64,000 bases of DNA from Zelopaecilomyces penicillatus (lineage: Eukaryota; Ascomycota; Sordariomycetes; Hypocreales; Pseudodiploosporaceae). The stretch covers positions 2,678,501 through 2,742,500 of the forward strand of contig VCCP01000006.1 in the NCBI GenBank assembly GCA_005765155.1, read 5' to 3'. The notes under the pieces are model-generated. The model worked only from the letters and a program-made list of their open reading frames with translations, did not search any database and was not told the origin of the DNA. The position numbers and the translations under genes are program-made. Shown here one piece after another: positions 13,213 to 25,412 of this stretch (the first letter of the stretch is position 1; each line of letters begins with the position of its first letter).

Positions 13213-14220
13213 ATGTTAGGTCAGGACCTTTCAATGGAAGAGAATTCATTAGAATTACAAGCTCTTCGGTCTCAGATATAGGAGCTCACACAGCAACTAC
13301 AACAGCTACAGGCCCAATTTACAGTGGCCACAGCTACTAAGACTACTGAAGAACCGCCACAACCTCAACCTAAGCCACCTCAATCGCTATTACAGCCAGC
13401 ACAGCCTATAAATATACTGGGGGACCTAGCTTTAAAAGAGCTATCCAAGAAAATACAGGCCTTTCTAGAAGCTTATAGGTTAAGGGACCCTGACAACTAT
13501 GATCAATGGCTTCAGGCCCTGTTAATCCAGTTATGGGCACTTGGATTACCTACTTTTCTTTCAAACCCTATTATAAGCCTTAGCCTTAGCAACCACCATC
13601 AGGCTATTTTGCTTCTATTACTTTATGACAGCTGCTTATAGCACCCACAAGCCTCTATAAGTTGGGTTATAACACCGCTGGAAGCTTATCAAATACTGAA
13701 TAAGCAATACTGCTATAGTGCTACCCTATAGTATAGAACCCTCTATAGCGCCTTTCACGAGCTTAGCTTCAACAGCTATAAAGGCTCTATAGAGGCATTT
13801 AATAGCGAATTCAATACTCGACTTGCTAAGCTATAATTAGCTTCAGTTACTATACAGCCCATAGATCAGATAAATCAGTATCTGAAGGCTGTAAAAGAAG
13901 CTTTCCTACAGTGGGCTGAATGCTAAAGGAATAATATTAGGATTCATACAGTGCTTGGCACTTCACTAGATGCCCTGAATTTACAGTTCTTTATGGCGGA
14001 CTTGCTAGAAGAGCTATAAGATAAAAGCTCTTCAGTTGCAAAAGCTAGCTCTTATAGGGCTAGAGAAGCTGAGGAACCTTTTAAAAAGACCTATAAGGAC
14101 TTTAAAAAGAAGGAAAAACCGTCTAAATCCACTGAAAAACAGCCTTATAAGCCCTTTCAGAAGGATAAAAAGATAAAGAAGCCTGCTACTAGCAGCAAGG
14201 AACCTGATAAAGCTTCCTTT
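13213..14220 (+). pseudogene. Gag region of Copia copy 1
   Basis: Residues 1-336: a Gln/Pro-rich N terminus, a Trp/Leu-rich helical middle typical of Copia-type gag, and a Lys-rich tail (residues about 285-320). No CCHC zinc knuckle is visible, although many Copia gags have one; the basic tail may have replaced it for RNA binding (inference). Five stops interrupt it (codons 23, 143, 208, 238, 269). Confidence 0.75.
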
Positions 14221-14349
14221 ATGATAGGCACTTATAACCTATCTATAGGTGACTGGAATACTACAGCCAGCACCTGGAGCTCTGATTCTAAATCTAATAC
14301 AGAAGGTTCAGAAGCTATAGAGCCTGAAGAATCAGCTTATAGCACTCAT

Positions 14350-14724
14350 CATAACGCCAATCTAAAGAACGCCCTGCTATACAACACTAGCTCGACATAC
14401 CATATCATTAATAACAGAACCCTCTTTACTAGTTATAGCGCCTACAGTAAGAAACCAAGGCCTATAACAACTGGTGGCGGTCTAATCTATCCAAAAGGAT
14501 CTGGAACAGCTGTATTTACAGTGCTTATAGGGCTTGAACCCAGGACTTATAGCACTCTAGAGCTAAAAAATACACTATATATCCCTGATATGGATATAAA
14601 TATAGTGAGTGGGGTAAAGCATTATACTTCTAGCGGTACACTTCTACGAGAGAAGCTATTTACAATAGACCGAACCTGCTGTGGACTGCTAAACTTCACT
14701 AAACACGGCTTCTTCCTTCAGTAA
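14350..14724 (+). pseudogene. Aspartic protease region of Copia copy 1
   Basis: The LYNTSSTYHI segment aligns with the Copia protease signature D-[ST]-G-[AS]-x-H. Here the catalytic Asp is Asn391 (aac, 14383-14385) and the Gly is Ser393, both single G-to-A changes. The block ends at the TAA at 14722. The protease would be inactive. Confidence 0.75.
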
Positions 14725-15057
14725 AAAGGGAAGCCCACACCTGAATTTACAGGGCCTTCCAACCACTATTATAGCTATCCAATAGCGGTTGAAATCACCT
14801 CCAAACCCCCCCCTGGCATGTATGAGGACCTCACTGAGCCCTCTAAACCAGCTAAACAGCTGCTGGAACCAACAAAAAGCCCTGAAATTTCAGGCCTATA
14901 CACACCAGAAAGCCCTGATCCAGACTCAGGCCTGCCACAAGACCCACTAGAAGATGCTATATCCCTTCTAGAACCCTCTGAAAACACTGTTACAGAGGGA
15001 GATACAGGTCTTTCAGCTAAAACTAGCTACCAAAAGCTGCTACAGCTAGCAGGAATT

Positions 15058-15711
15058 TAGCACATCCATCTCGGCCACATTGGCCTACAGCTGCTAAAGA
15101 AGACCGCTAAAATTTCAGCGGGCTTACCTGATTTTACTGCTATAAAAGAAGCAGATTTCTTCTGTTTAGCATGTATACAGGCTAAATCAATACGCAGACC
15201 CTTTAAAAACCCGATTCTAGACCCGCTAGAAGTGCTAGAGGTTATAGAGGGAGACACATTTCAGATAAAACCAATCCCTTATAATAAGCTCTCTACAGGG
15301 CTTATTTTAGTAGAAAGAAAATCCTGTTATCGAACAGTTCTTTTACTACCTAATAAGGAAGGTTATACTGTCTTCTCTGCTATAAAGGGACTATTTAGAG
15401 GACTAAAAGCCCATTATAAAAAATACCCTCTACAGCTGCATTTCAACGGTGGAAAAGAGGTCTCAGCACTGCTAAAAGACTGGCTAGCAGGCAAAGGCAT
15501 CGGTTTTAGCATATCTAGCCCCTATATTCATGAGCAAAATAGCCTGCCAGAACGCTCTATAAGGGTTATTTTAGACCGACTACAGGCTACTATGATCTGG
15601 GCCCAGCTGCCACTTTTTCTCTGGACCGCTATTTTACCTGCTATAGTTAACCTTATCAACTGTACAGCGGTTACAAACAGGGACCTCAGCCCGCTACAGC
15701 TCTTCTTATAA
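15058..15711 (+). pseudogene. Integrase region of Copia copy 1
   Basis: HHCC zinc site: H617, H622, C651, C654, with the preceding Trp changed to TAG. Core triad: D681, N745 (aac at 15445-15447, expected Asp) and E780 within LPERS; the spacing between the last two fits a D-x(34-35)-E core. The Asp-to-Asn change is one G-to-A transition and should abolish strand transfer. A stop at 15709 follows. Confidence 0.8.
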
Positions 15712-16499
15712 GAGCTAAAACCAGCTCTAGCAGCTAACAAACCAAATTTAACAGCCTATAGAGCTATTGGAGTATACTGTGAGGTTGTTATCCCTGCTGA
15801 GAAGCGCCAACAAGGCGCTAAACTAAGCCCTAAAACAGAACCAGCCAGGCTGCTGGCTACACTAGGCAAAAATGTCTATTCGGTCTATATACCCTCCTGC
15901 TGGCAGGTAACTAAGACCTCTTTCCTTTGTATTATAGAAGGAATAGGCCCTATAAGCCAGGGCCTAAAGGGCAATTTTCACAATCTTCAGAGCCCTTCTA
16001 GCTTAGAGGGAGAATTAGAAGAGCTTTACACCCCGCCAAAATCAACAGATCAACCTACCCTAAAGGATCTGACCGATTTACAAGCCCTTGATCAAGCCAG
16101 AAGACCTATCCAACTGCCAGAGCCTATACTACAGACGCCACAACAGCTGCCACAACCGCTACAACAGCTGCCACAGCCTGTATCACAGCCTGTAACACAA
16201 TTACCACAGCCTACTGAACAGCCTGAACAGCTGTTAGAAGACTCTGAACCTATGCAGCTAGATCTTGCCTACCCTATAGATATCTGCTATAAGCTAAAGG
16301 CAAAATTTACTGCTAAGGCTTCTTCAGAACCTGCTGGCTGGAAACAAGCCTTAGAAGACCCTGCTAAGGAACAGTGGATTAGCGCTATTTATAGCGAATT
16401 CCACCAAATTCTACAAGCTAAAGTCATGCATTTTATCCCTTTTTCAGAGGTTCCAAAAGACCGAAAAATCCTGAAAAATAGGCTTGTTTTTAAGCTTAA

Positions 16500-17300
16500 G
16501 AAGGATTCATAAAATCAGCCCTTAAAATATAAGGCTAGGCTTGTTATAAAGGGTTTTATGCAAATTGAAGGAAAAGACTACTTTAAAACCTTCGCAGCTA
16601 CTAGTATTCCCCCCACCTGGCGGATTTTACTAGCTTTAGCAGCCTTTTATAACTGGGAAATCGAGCAAATTGATTTTATAGGGGCTTTTTTAAACAGCCA
16701 GTTATCTAAGGATATTTTTATAGAATTTCCAGAAGGCCTGTCTTCCTTTATAGAGACCCAGACCCCTGGAAACCAGCCTTTAGCAGCTTTATTAGCCAAG
16801 CTTAGCTATAACCCTGCTATAAAACAGGTTATCCTGCTAAAAAAGGCCCTATATAGGCTAAAGCAAGGTCCCTGTGAATGGCAACAGCAGCTAATTAAGC
16901 TGCTAGCTACTCTAGGGTTCCAACCCTTAATCTCTGACCCAGCTGTCTTTATCAATGCTCAGACTAACACCTTTATTATTACCTACGTTGATAACTGCCT
17001 TATTATAGGGCCGGACCTACCCTATATTAACAAGCTAAAACACCTATTAAATAAGGTCTTTGCTATAGAAGATAGAGGCCCTATAGCCTTCTTCTTAGGG
17101 GTTCAAATCAGCCGTAACCAGGCTAAAAAGGAGCTATGGCTGCACCAGTCTCAGTATATTGATAAGGCTCTTCAGCGCTTTCAGCTGCAAGATACAACCC
17201 CTACAGCTATACCCCTACAACCCGGAGCATTAAAAGAACCCCTAAAAAAGGTTCTTACCTCTGCTGAACAACAGACTTATCAGCAGATTATAGGGACTTT
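16500..17300 (+). pseudogene. Reverse transcriptase region of Copia copy 1
   Basis: Copia RT (RVT_2 type). ARLVIKGF is at the start; D1154 in IEQIDFIGAFLN is the first catalytic Asp; the YVDD box reads YVDN (N1261, aac at 16993-16995). The last Asp is thus changed by G-to-A in a TpG context, as RIP predicts. The stop at 16510 lies just upstream. Confidence 0.85.
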
Positions 17301-17479
17301 AATATACCTTATACTTCTTTCCAGACCTGATATAGCTTTTCCAATACAGTGGCTTTCTCGATATATGCAACAGGCCTATATCAACCATTATAATACAGCT
17401 AGGAACCTTCTAAAATACCTGAAAGGCTCTAAAGAACTAGCTATCCTTTATAAGGCTTCAGACCTTATACAGGCTAAAC

Positions 17480-17973
17480 AACTAGCTCTTCAACTGCTAG
17501 GCTATTCAGATAATGATTTTACAGGCTGTAAAGCTACTAGCAAATCCACCTATAGGTATCTCTTTAAGCTAGCAAGCGGGCCTATCTGCTGAAAGGCAAA
17601 GAGACAGACTACTATAGCCCTCTCAACTACAGAAGCTAAATCAGATGCTTTAATAGAGGCTATAAAAGAGCTAAAATAGCTCTCTAAGCTCTTTATAGAG
17701 CTAAAAATCCCTCTTCAGCAGCCTATAGACCTGTATTATGATAATACAGCCTCTATAAGTAATGCTAAGAACCCTAATCAGCATGCCCGAACTAAGCACA
17801 CCCTGCTAAAATTCCACTATATTAGGCAAGAGACAGCTAGTGGGCTATTTAAGATAAATTATCTTACAACTAAGGCTATGCCTGCTGATGGGCTAACTAA
17901 GGCTTTAACAGGCCCTGTTTTTCAGGGCTTTCTAAGCCTATTAAACCTGCAAAAACCCCCTATTAAAAGCTAG
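17480..17973 (+). pseudogene. RNase H region of Copia copy 1
   Basis: GYSDND at D1433, STTEAK at K1476 and YYDN at D1510 correspond to the Copia RNase H triad. The middle Glu of the usual TEAE is Lys (aaa, 17638-17640), a G-to-A change. Stops at 17590 (Trp to TGA) and 17677 (Trp to TAG) break it. The conserved HARTKH and KFHYIR tail is intact. The frame ends at TAG 17971. Confidence 0.85.
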
Positions 17974-17993
17974 CTATATATATATAGCTTGCT

Positions 17994-18001
17994 AGAGGGA
18001 G
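17994..18001 (+). promoter_or_regulatory. Polypurine tract of Copia copy 1
   Basis: agagggag immediately precedes the TGTTA start of the 3' LTR, the expected position for the plus-strand primer. The corresponding place in Copia-B reads attaaagaaag. Confidence 0.85.
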
Positions 18002-18499
18002 TGTTAAAATAGGCGGGTTTTATATAACAGCCTGACCTGTTATAAGATTAGTAGCTAGACCTACTATAGCTTAGCAGCTAAACCTGCTATAGCCCTAGCA
18101 GCCAGACCTGCTATAAGGTAGCAGCCTGACCTGCTATAAGGTAGCAGCCTGACCTGCTATAAGACCTAAAAAGCCCGTGCAGCCTGACCTGCTATATCAG
18201 GCTAGACTAGTAAAATAAGGGCTTATCCCTTATACCCCTCCCTTTCTTATTATTTAGAATGCTTAGAAATCTAAAGAAATATTATTTGGAATTCTTAAAT
18301 AATTCCAAATAATCCTAGTATTATTTAGATATATAAGATAGCTGGATTCCTAGCTGAATCCTGCTTTCTTTCTCTATCGGCAATTCAATCACTTCTTTCT
18401 TCTTTTCTATAGACTTTACTCTGGATAACTATTCGCTGCCTTTCTTCCACTGCTATCGCTACTAGCTTTAGTTATAACTTTATACTGCAAATTGTAATA
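18002..18499 (+). repeat. Copia copy 1 3' LTR
   Basis: 498 bp, same ends as the 5' LTR with the final gcaata mutated to gtaata. It is 23 bp longer because the unit ctgctataaggtagcagcctgac occurs once more. Other differences from the 5' LTR are mostly C/T changes. Confidence 0.92.
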
Positions 18500-21400
18500 A
18501 TTACCTATCCAGGACTTATATTAAAACTACTCCCTATCCTTTAAGGCTAATATCTATTATAAGTATGATTTCTTTATCCTCTCTAGAGAGATTAAATAAT
18601 ATTAGAATAAAGATAGTTATTATTATATCCTTAAGCTTGGCTATTACCTTTGATTATAATCCTCCCTATTCCTAAGGGGCTTTCTTTTATAATAGAATAA
18701 TAAAAGAGAGAGTAATAATAGCAAAGTTATATATCCAAATTCAATAGTAATTAATAAGTCTAAGAAAGGCCTTAATATCTATTATATTATAATAGATAAG
18801 CTATTCTAGGATCTTAATAATCTTCTCTTTAGCTGATTTCCTTCTAGATATCCTATAGAGGAATCTAATAATAATAATTATATTTTAATAATATCTTAAT
18901 TTCCCTTCTAATATTATATATTTAAAGAGCTTAATATTAAAAAGGATTTTATTAAGGTTCTATAAATACTTAAATATATATTTCTATACCCTAGAAAGAA
19001 TCTCTTTATTATTATAAATAGATTATAGCCTATATATAATAATATTATTAAGAAAGGGTTTATAGATATCTAGAATAAGATTAAATAATATCTAAGTTAT
19101 AATTCTTATAAACTGGGCTATAGAATTTATAGTGCTCTAAAGGAGTGTATATATCCTTAAAAGACTAATAGTAAAAGAAAATATAATAAGATCCCTACTC
19201 TTTTTATCTAATAGGATTTAGTTATAGCTAGAAAAGAAATCCAATAGTAAGAGTATAGTATATATAAAGAAGTCTTTATTAAAGGAATTAGTATTAGGAG
19301 GGATAAATATATCTCTAAGAGTAATAATATTATATTTTATAATAGTATTAATTAAATAAAGCCCTCTATTCTTTTTCTTAATAAAGAAATATTAGTTTTT
19401 ATAAAAGGTATAAGACTCTTTTAATATATAATTCTTAAAGTATATCTTTAATAACTTTATAGCTTTTACTTTTAATCCTTATAGAATAGGGATAGAATAT
19501 ACTTATTAGGCTGAATAGGGAATCACTTTAATAATTTAAGGAGATATAATTAATAGATTAAGTATTCTACTTTCTTTAAATTACTAAGATAAAGCCTATT
19601 CTCTATTATAGAGGATCTCTAAGAAAATATCAATCTCTTATTAGATTAATATATCCTTAGTTTAAGAGAGGATTTCCTTAAAATATTCTCTATAGAGTTA
19701 GGATCCTTTAAGTATATTAAAGAACTTTAGGGTAATATATTTAGTAAAGGGTATATCTAGATTAATTCTTTTCTTTATTTTCTTTTATTTTTTCTTTTTT
19801 TAAAATAGGTTATTATTAGGTATAGACCTATCTAAAAAAATATTATTAATAGGGTTAACTTTATTAGCTTTCTTCTTATATAAGGTATAGATATATATCT
19901 TAGGGGGATTATATAATTAATATATTCCTTTTCTTCTAGATTTTTTCTTTTTCTTTAAGGAGTTTAATTTAGCCTTAATTACTTCTAAAGCTTTAATATA
20001 CTGCTTTATAGACTCTATTAGTATACTTCTAATAATTATCTTACTATTATTAAAGTTAAGCTCTATTAGTATTTCTTTATTATTCTTAAGGAGCTATTTT
20101 GAATTAATTAATTTCTTATTATTAACTATACCTCTAATAATATAATTAATATTTAATTTTCTAAGGAGTTAGATTTATTTTATTCCTAATAAATAATATC
20201 TATAATAAAAGTAATTACTTATATTTACCCTATTTAATATTATATATATAAGTCTTTACTCTTCTAAGAATAATTAAATAATAGCTTAGCTATTCTAATA
20301 AATAATATCCTTAGAATAAAGGGTATTATAACTCTATCCAATACTATATATAGGCAAGTGAATATCCAAATAGTTCTTATATAAAGTTAAACTTCTATTT
20401 CTCTAATTATTTAAGTGATCTACCTAGAGAATAATATTGTTTTAATCTTGATTAGATTATATTTAATCCTATATTTCTTGATTAATGATTTTGAGATAAT
20501 ATTGCCTTTAAAGTCTGAATTAATAAATATATTTATTACTTTCCTTTCTTAAGAATTAATCCTAACTTAAATCTTAGGCATTTATTATATATTTAATAAC
20601 TAATAGCTATCTAAGTATATTTAAATAATCTTATAAGGTACTTTATTAAAAGAGAAGCTTATATTATTATAGAGATTATCTTTAATTGGTTTTAGAATAT
20701 AGAAATAATATAGATCTGATAGATCTATATTATCTTAACCTTGATTAGATAATACTATTTAATACTAGCTATAATTAAAAGAGGCTTCTTCTTATATCTT
20801 AATTATAGCTATAATACTAGTATATAATTGTTTAGTTAGCTTATTAAAGAAGGCTTTATTATATCTTATCTATAAATAAACTTAAATTGCTTTTATTATA
20901 TTCTTTAGCTTTATTAAAGATATAGGATTATCTAATCTATTCCTAAGGATATAAAGGATTTCTATTATATCTTTAACCTAATCCAATAGATCTTAATCTA
21001 TAATTATTCTAAGCTTTGGATTAAGATTAATTAATATATAAAGTGGTATAGTAATTATCTTTATAAATAAGATCTTTTTTAGTTTTAATTAATAATAAGG
21101 AAGTCTTATACTCTAATCTATTATTTATAATATATTCTTAGGTATAATTATTAGGTTAGAAGGTATTATTTTATCTGATGTTAGGGTAGCCTTAGGAGTG
21201 GGCTCTTAATATATAATAGTTAGAGATTTAATTAACTCTCTATTATTACCCCTTTATCTCTTTCTCTTATTAATATTTATATCGATTATATATATTAATA
21301 CTATTTAATTCTCTATATCTTTATATTAAAAGAGTAATATAAAAGAAGTTTAGATTATATTTTTATTAGATATAATATCTAAGCATTATAACTTTATAGG

Positions 21401-24319
21401 TTATTACTTAGGGCCTAGGTAAGAGATATATTTTCTAAAGATTATACCTTTATATTTATTTAATATCTATTTAAAGTGCTAAGGGGCTCTAGCTTTAATT
21501 AAGGGAATAAGGGGTATAATTATATAATTAGGGAAGTTAATAGCTTAAGCTATTATAAGCTTCTAATAGTATTCTTTTATCTTAAGGAATTATTATATAA
21601 TAATAAAAGGAATTATACTCTAGCCTATAATATATCCTAGGTTTAATATCCTAGTATATAAATTATATATATAGAATCTAAGTTTAGTATTATATATTAA
21701 TTCATTATAATAAGAGGGAAAATAGCTTAATAAGTTATAGTATTAGTAATTATTCTTATCCTATCTCTTTTAGAGGGAGGAGATATTAAAATCCTTATTA
21801 TTATTAAGATTAAATATTATCTAATTAAATAAAAAACTTATTAGGCTTTTATACTATGGATCTTTATTAATATATATGTTAGTGCCTATCTATATTTTAG
21901 TGATTATTTAAGTAATATCTTCTTTAATAGCTATATTAATCTTAAGGTTATTAATAAGCTTGGTTAATTTCTTTATATCTATTGGCTTAGCTTTAGGGGG
22001 TATAGTCTTAGTAATAGTTAAAAAGAACTTTTCTTTAGGGTAAAGGTCTTATATAATTAGATTCTTTATTATAATAACTTAATTAAGTATTACTTTAATA
22101 ATAATTATATTTATCTGGTTTCTAAGATTATTAGAAGTCTTATACTATTTAATAGCTAGTCTGATAATTATTTGATTATTAAAGTATCCTTAGAGCTGCT
22201 TATATAATATCTTTTTAAGTTTATAGGGATTATTAATGGAATTTACTTGAATAACCTTAATAAGAAGCCTTACTAGTATAGTCTTATATAATATATAAGA
22301 TAGTGGTTTTAAGTTCTTCTAATTTAAATTATATTAGGAAGTATAGAATCTATATTTATTAAGCTAGTTTAGAATATCTTTGATAGACTTTAAGTACTAT
22401 TATTTAAGTGCTTTTAAATAATCTTTATATAATCTTAATTATTATAAATCTCCTTTAAAGAAATAGTTCTTTAATACTTCTTTAGCTTTTATTTATAAGA
22501 GATTATAAATAAGTCCTTAGATAATATCTTTATAGGTATTAATTATATAATATATAAAGTAATTGTATTTCTTCTTATTAGTTATATTATTATCTTTTAT
22601 CTTAAGCTTATAGCTTAAAAGGTATTTAATAATATTAGTTCTATTAAAGTATTTAATAAGCTTAAGGTTAATAGTATATCTCTTAGGTTTATTTATAATA
22701 AGGATATCCTTAAGATTATTAAAAAGAGTAATATTGGTTTTAGTAATACTTTATTAAAAACTCTTAATAATATTATCTTTTAATTAATCAATTAATTATA
22801 AGCTTAATCTATTAGGGGAAGGGTTATTAGAATTTATAATAGATATTATACTAGGTAAAGGAATGCTTAGAGTAAGGATATTAAAGGTAATAGTCTTAGG
22901 AGTAGTAATTCTAATAATAGAGTTAGAGCTATTTAAAGGTTTTCTTCTTTAATATAGAGAGTATCTATTTAAATTAGGGATTAATAGTATATTAAGAAGA
23001 TCTAATAATAATAAAGGCTTCCTATTATAGAGATATTTAGATATCTAGTCTAAGAAGGAGTTATCTTAACTCTTATATAATAATACCTTATTAGTTATAT
23101 CCTGGTATTAGTATAAAACCTTTCCTTTAGGGATAGGTATTATACTTAAGTTAAGAATAATAGTTTCTATATTATTATAATTAAATAGTATCTTATTTCT
23201 AAAATACTAAGGTTGCTTCTAAATAGAAAGCTTTTTTAATACTAAGGATAAGACCTATAAAAAGAGAAAAGAGATAAAAATATTTCCTAAGATTAGCTAA
23301 ACTATTAGAATACTAATCTATAATATAAAAAAGCAAAACTAAGGGTTAATATATAGCTGATATTATTTATTATTAATTAGATAATTAATATTAGAAGCTA
23401 TATAAGCTAATCATCTATAATAGTTCTTCTTATACTTATTTATATTTTAATTAAATAAAATTAATAAGTTTAGAATATTCTATCTTTTTAATCTAATATT
23501 TAATAGATAAGTTATCTTTTATATATATTCTAGGTAGAAGCTTATCTTAGGATTAAATATTCTTTTATTTTTTCTTTTAATAATTCAATATTCTATAATA
23601 TTAGATTCTAATAAAAAAGAAATTAATAATACCTTACTATTTAGCTAGGATAGTATATAATATCTCTGCTTTATAGATTTTAGGTCTTTTAATAAATAAG
23701 CTTAGCTCTTTTGCTTTTAGATTTCTAGGCTATTATCCTTAGAGATATCTCCTGATTATACTGGTTAGAAGGTCTTATAAGGGTATCTATAATGATTCTT
23801 CTTGGATTGATCCTTATAATAGCTTGAAAGTGCCCCTGAATATATTATATTATTGGTCTGGTATTAATTAATCCTTCTGATAGTAAAGTAAATAAGATAT
23901 CCCCTTATCTTAATCATTAGTTTTAATAAGGGGAAAACAATATATATAATAATACTAATACCACCTATAGAACTATAGGGTGATTTTAGGGTAATTATAT
24001 AGCTAATATAATCCATAAGGATTAAATAGATAAGAAAAGCTATAAAGCAGTGATATAATAAATTAAACTTAAGGGATTAATTGATTATCCTATAATTAAT
24101 TAGATAAAGAAGATAGCTTTTTAATAGCTAGTCTTTTAAATATATTAGAAAATTCTTAGGTAGAAGGGGGAAAAAAAAAACTTAAATTCAATGATATCTA
24201 CCTGTTTAAATGGCCTGGGTATAGCCTATCTACTTATATAGTTTAATCCCCTTAAGTGTAGCTTATACAGCTATAGCTTAGTTAACTAATAAGGGGGTAT
24301 ATTTAACCCAGCTATTAAA
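18500..24319 (-). mobile_element. Gypsy copy 3, 5' part, truncated near RNase H
   Basis: Minus-strand Gypsy: the 5' LTR is at the right end (23923-24319), and gag and pol run leftward until 18500, equivalent to base 38268 of the complete Gypsy copy. Just inside the break the minus strand reads a block resembling the 'DAS..GWGAVL.Q' start of Gypsy RNase H. It retains the two internal segments missing from Gypsy copy 1 and keeps more C and G than copies 1 and 2, so it is less RIP-mutated or younger. No open frame remains. Its LTR abuts repeat C, suggesting it once inserted there. Confidence 0.8.
23923..24319 (-). repeat. Gypsy 5' LTR (copy 3, reverse)
   Basis: Reverse complement of the Gypsy LTR: starts ttaataagggg (from TTGATAAGGGG) and ends cccagctattaaa (from CCCAGCCATCAAA). 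397 bp. The next five bases are gtagt; the partner flank is lost. Confidence 0.85.
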
Positions 24320-24324
24320 GTAGT

Positions 24325-25412
24325 ATAATATATTTTAAATAAATTATTTAATTAATATTAATACTTAAAACGTTTACTTTATATTCTTTTAATTATTCTT
24401 TAATATATTTAAGGCTATTCTATAATTATTATTTATTTTTAAGAAGTATCTTTATTAATTCTAATTTAAATATTATTACTTTAATTAATTCTAGATATTA
24501 TCTATAATATAGGCTAATATAATAAAATATTTTAATTATTAATATATAATAATATATATTTAATTCTATAATACTTAATTTTTTAAAATATTTAATATTA
24601 TAATAGTTTAATAATATAATATAATATTTATTTATTATTTCTTACTTATTTAAATAAAGTATAAACTCTATATTATTAAATAAGTTTATTGAATTTTTAA
24701 TTGTGTTTTTAAGGATTTAATTAATTAATAAGTTTATTTAATTATATAAGGTATAGGTTTTCTTTTTCTTTTTTACTTTAATTATTATTCCTTTTAGAAA
24801 AGTTTTCTTTACTTAGTTTTTATAAATTCTTTATTTTTTTATTTTCTTTTTATTTTCTTTAATAATATTATTTATAAATTTATCTTTAATATTTTAATTA
24901 TTCTTTTCTAGTCTTTCTTTTATTTTTTTAATTTATATTTTATTTATAAATTCTAAATAGGATTTCCTTATTTATATTCCTTAATTATATTTATAGTAGT
25001 TTATATTAATTATTTTCTTTTTCTTTATTTATTATATTCTAGTTTAAATCCTTTTTATTTAATTATATATTTAATTTATAGATATTTACTTTTTTTATTT
25101 AATTATCTTTTAATTATTTTTTTAATTTTTTATTCTTTATCCTATTTATTTATTATTATAGGTTATATCTATTTATTTAATACCTTTTTAAATCGATTTA
25201 TTTTATTAGGTATTAGACATAAATATATAATTAATATTATTTAATAAATTCCTTAATAAATAAATAAATCTAATTTATATATAAATAATTTAATTTATAT
25301 ATAAATAATTTAATTTATTTAATTATTTTAAATAATCCTATTTATTATTATTATTATTTTTATAATAGCTTATTTAATAATTAATATTCTTTATATAGCC
25401 TTAAATATATCT
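24325..25412. repeat. Repeat C, copy 1 (about 1.1 kb)
   Basis: Direct-repeat partner of 48575-49648, with shared anchors such as aataaataaataaatctaat and ttctttatatagccttaaat. The left side is cut by the Gypsy copy 3 LTR. If the two copies are LTRs, they would bound a third, older element with 25413-29137 plus 47662-48574 as interior; this is inference. Confidence 0.55.

Larger units (their letters stand above)
13213..17973 (+). pseudogene. Copia gag-pol polyprotein, 11 in-frame stops
   Basis: One uninterrupted register of 1586 codons from the ATG at 13213 to TAG at 17971, typical of Copia polyproteins. Premature stops fall at 13279, 13639, 13834, 13924, 14017, 14722, 15058, 15709, 16510, 17590 and 17677, with no frameshift. 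All are explicable as CAA/CAG or TGG mutated by C-to-T or G-to-A; for instance 15058 replaces the Trp of the WH..LGH integrase motif. Order: gag (residues 1-330), protease (around 391), integrase (617-790), Pro/Gln-rich linker with LPQP repeats (975-1010), reverse transcriptase (1100-1350), RNase H (1430-1520). Catalytic residues appear changed in all four enzymes. It cannot make a full protein. Confidence 0.93.
12145..18499 (+). mobile_element. Copia copy 1: full-length, lightly RIP-mutated LTR retrotransposon
   Basis: A complete Ty1/Copia element of 6355 bp: 5' LTR (12145-12619), primer binding site, leader, one gag-protease-integrase-RT-RNase H frame (13213-17973), polypurine tract and 3' LTR (18002-18499). 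Domain order with integrase before RT defines Copia. It is by far the least mutated element here. The outer flanks are ttatt on the left and attac on the right, so there is no clear 5-bp target duplication. The left flank is a plus-strand Gypsy and the right flank a minus-strand Gypsy, broken at different points. The element is therefore probably recombinant rather than a simple insertion. It is not autonomous, because 11 stops interrupt the polyprotein. Confidence 0.93.

Noticed and set aside
14775..14987. Minus-strand ORF of 70 codons
   Set aside because: Lies antisense within the Copia gag-pol frame and shows no independent features; a shadow of the real frame. The same applies to 15057-15257 and 15528-15740.
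14818..15060. Separate small gene of 80 codons
   Set aside because: In the same register as gag-pol, between two nonsense mutations; it is part of the Copia pseudogene.
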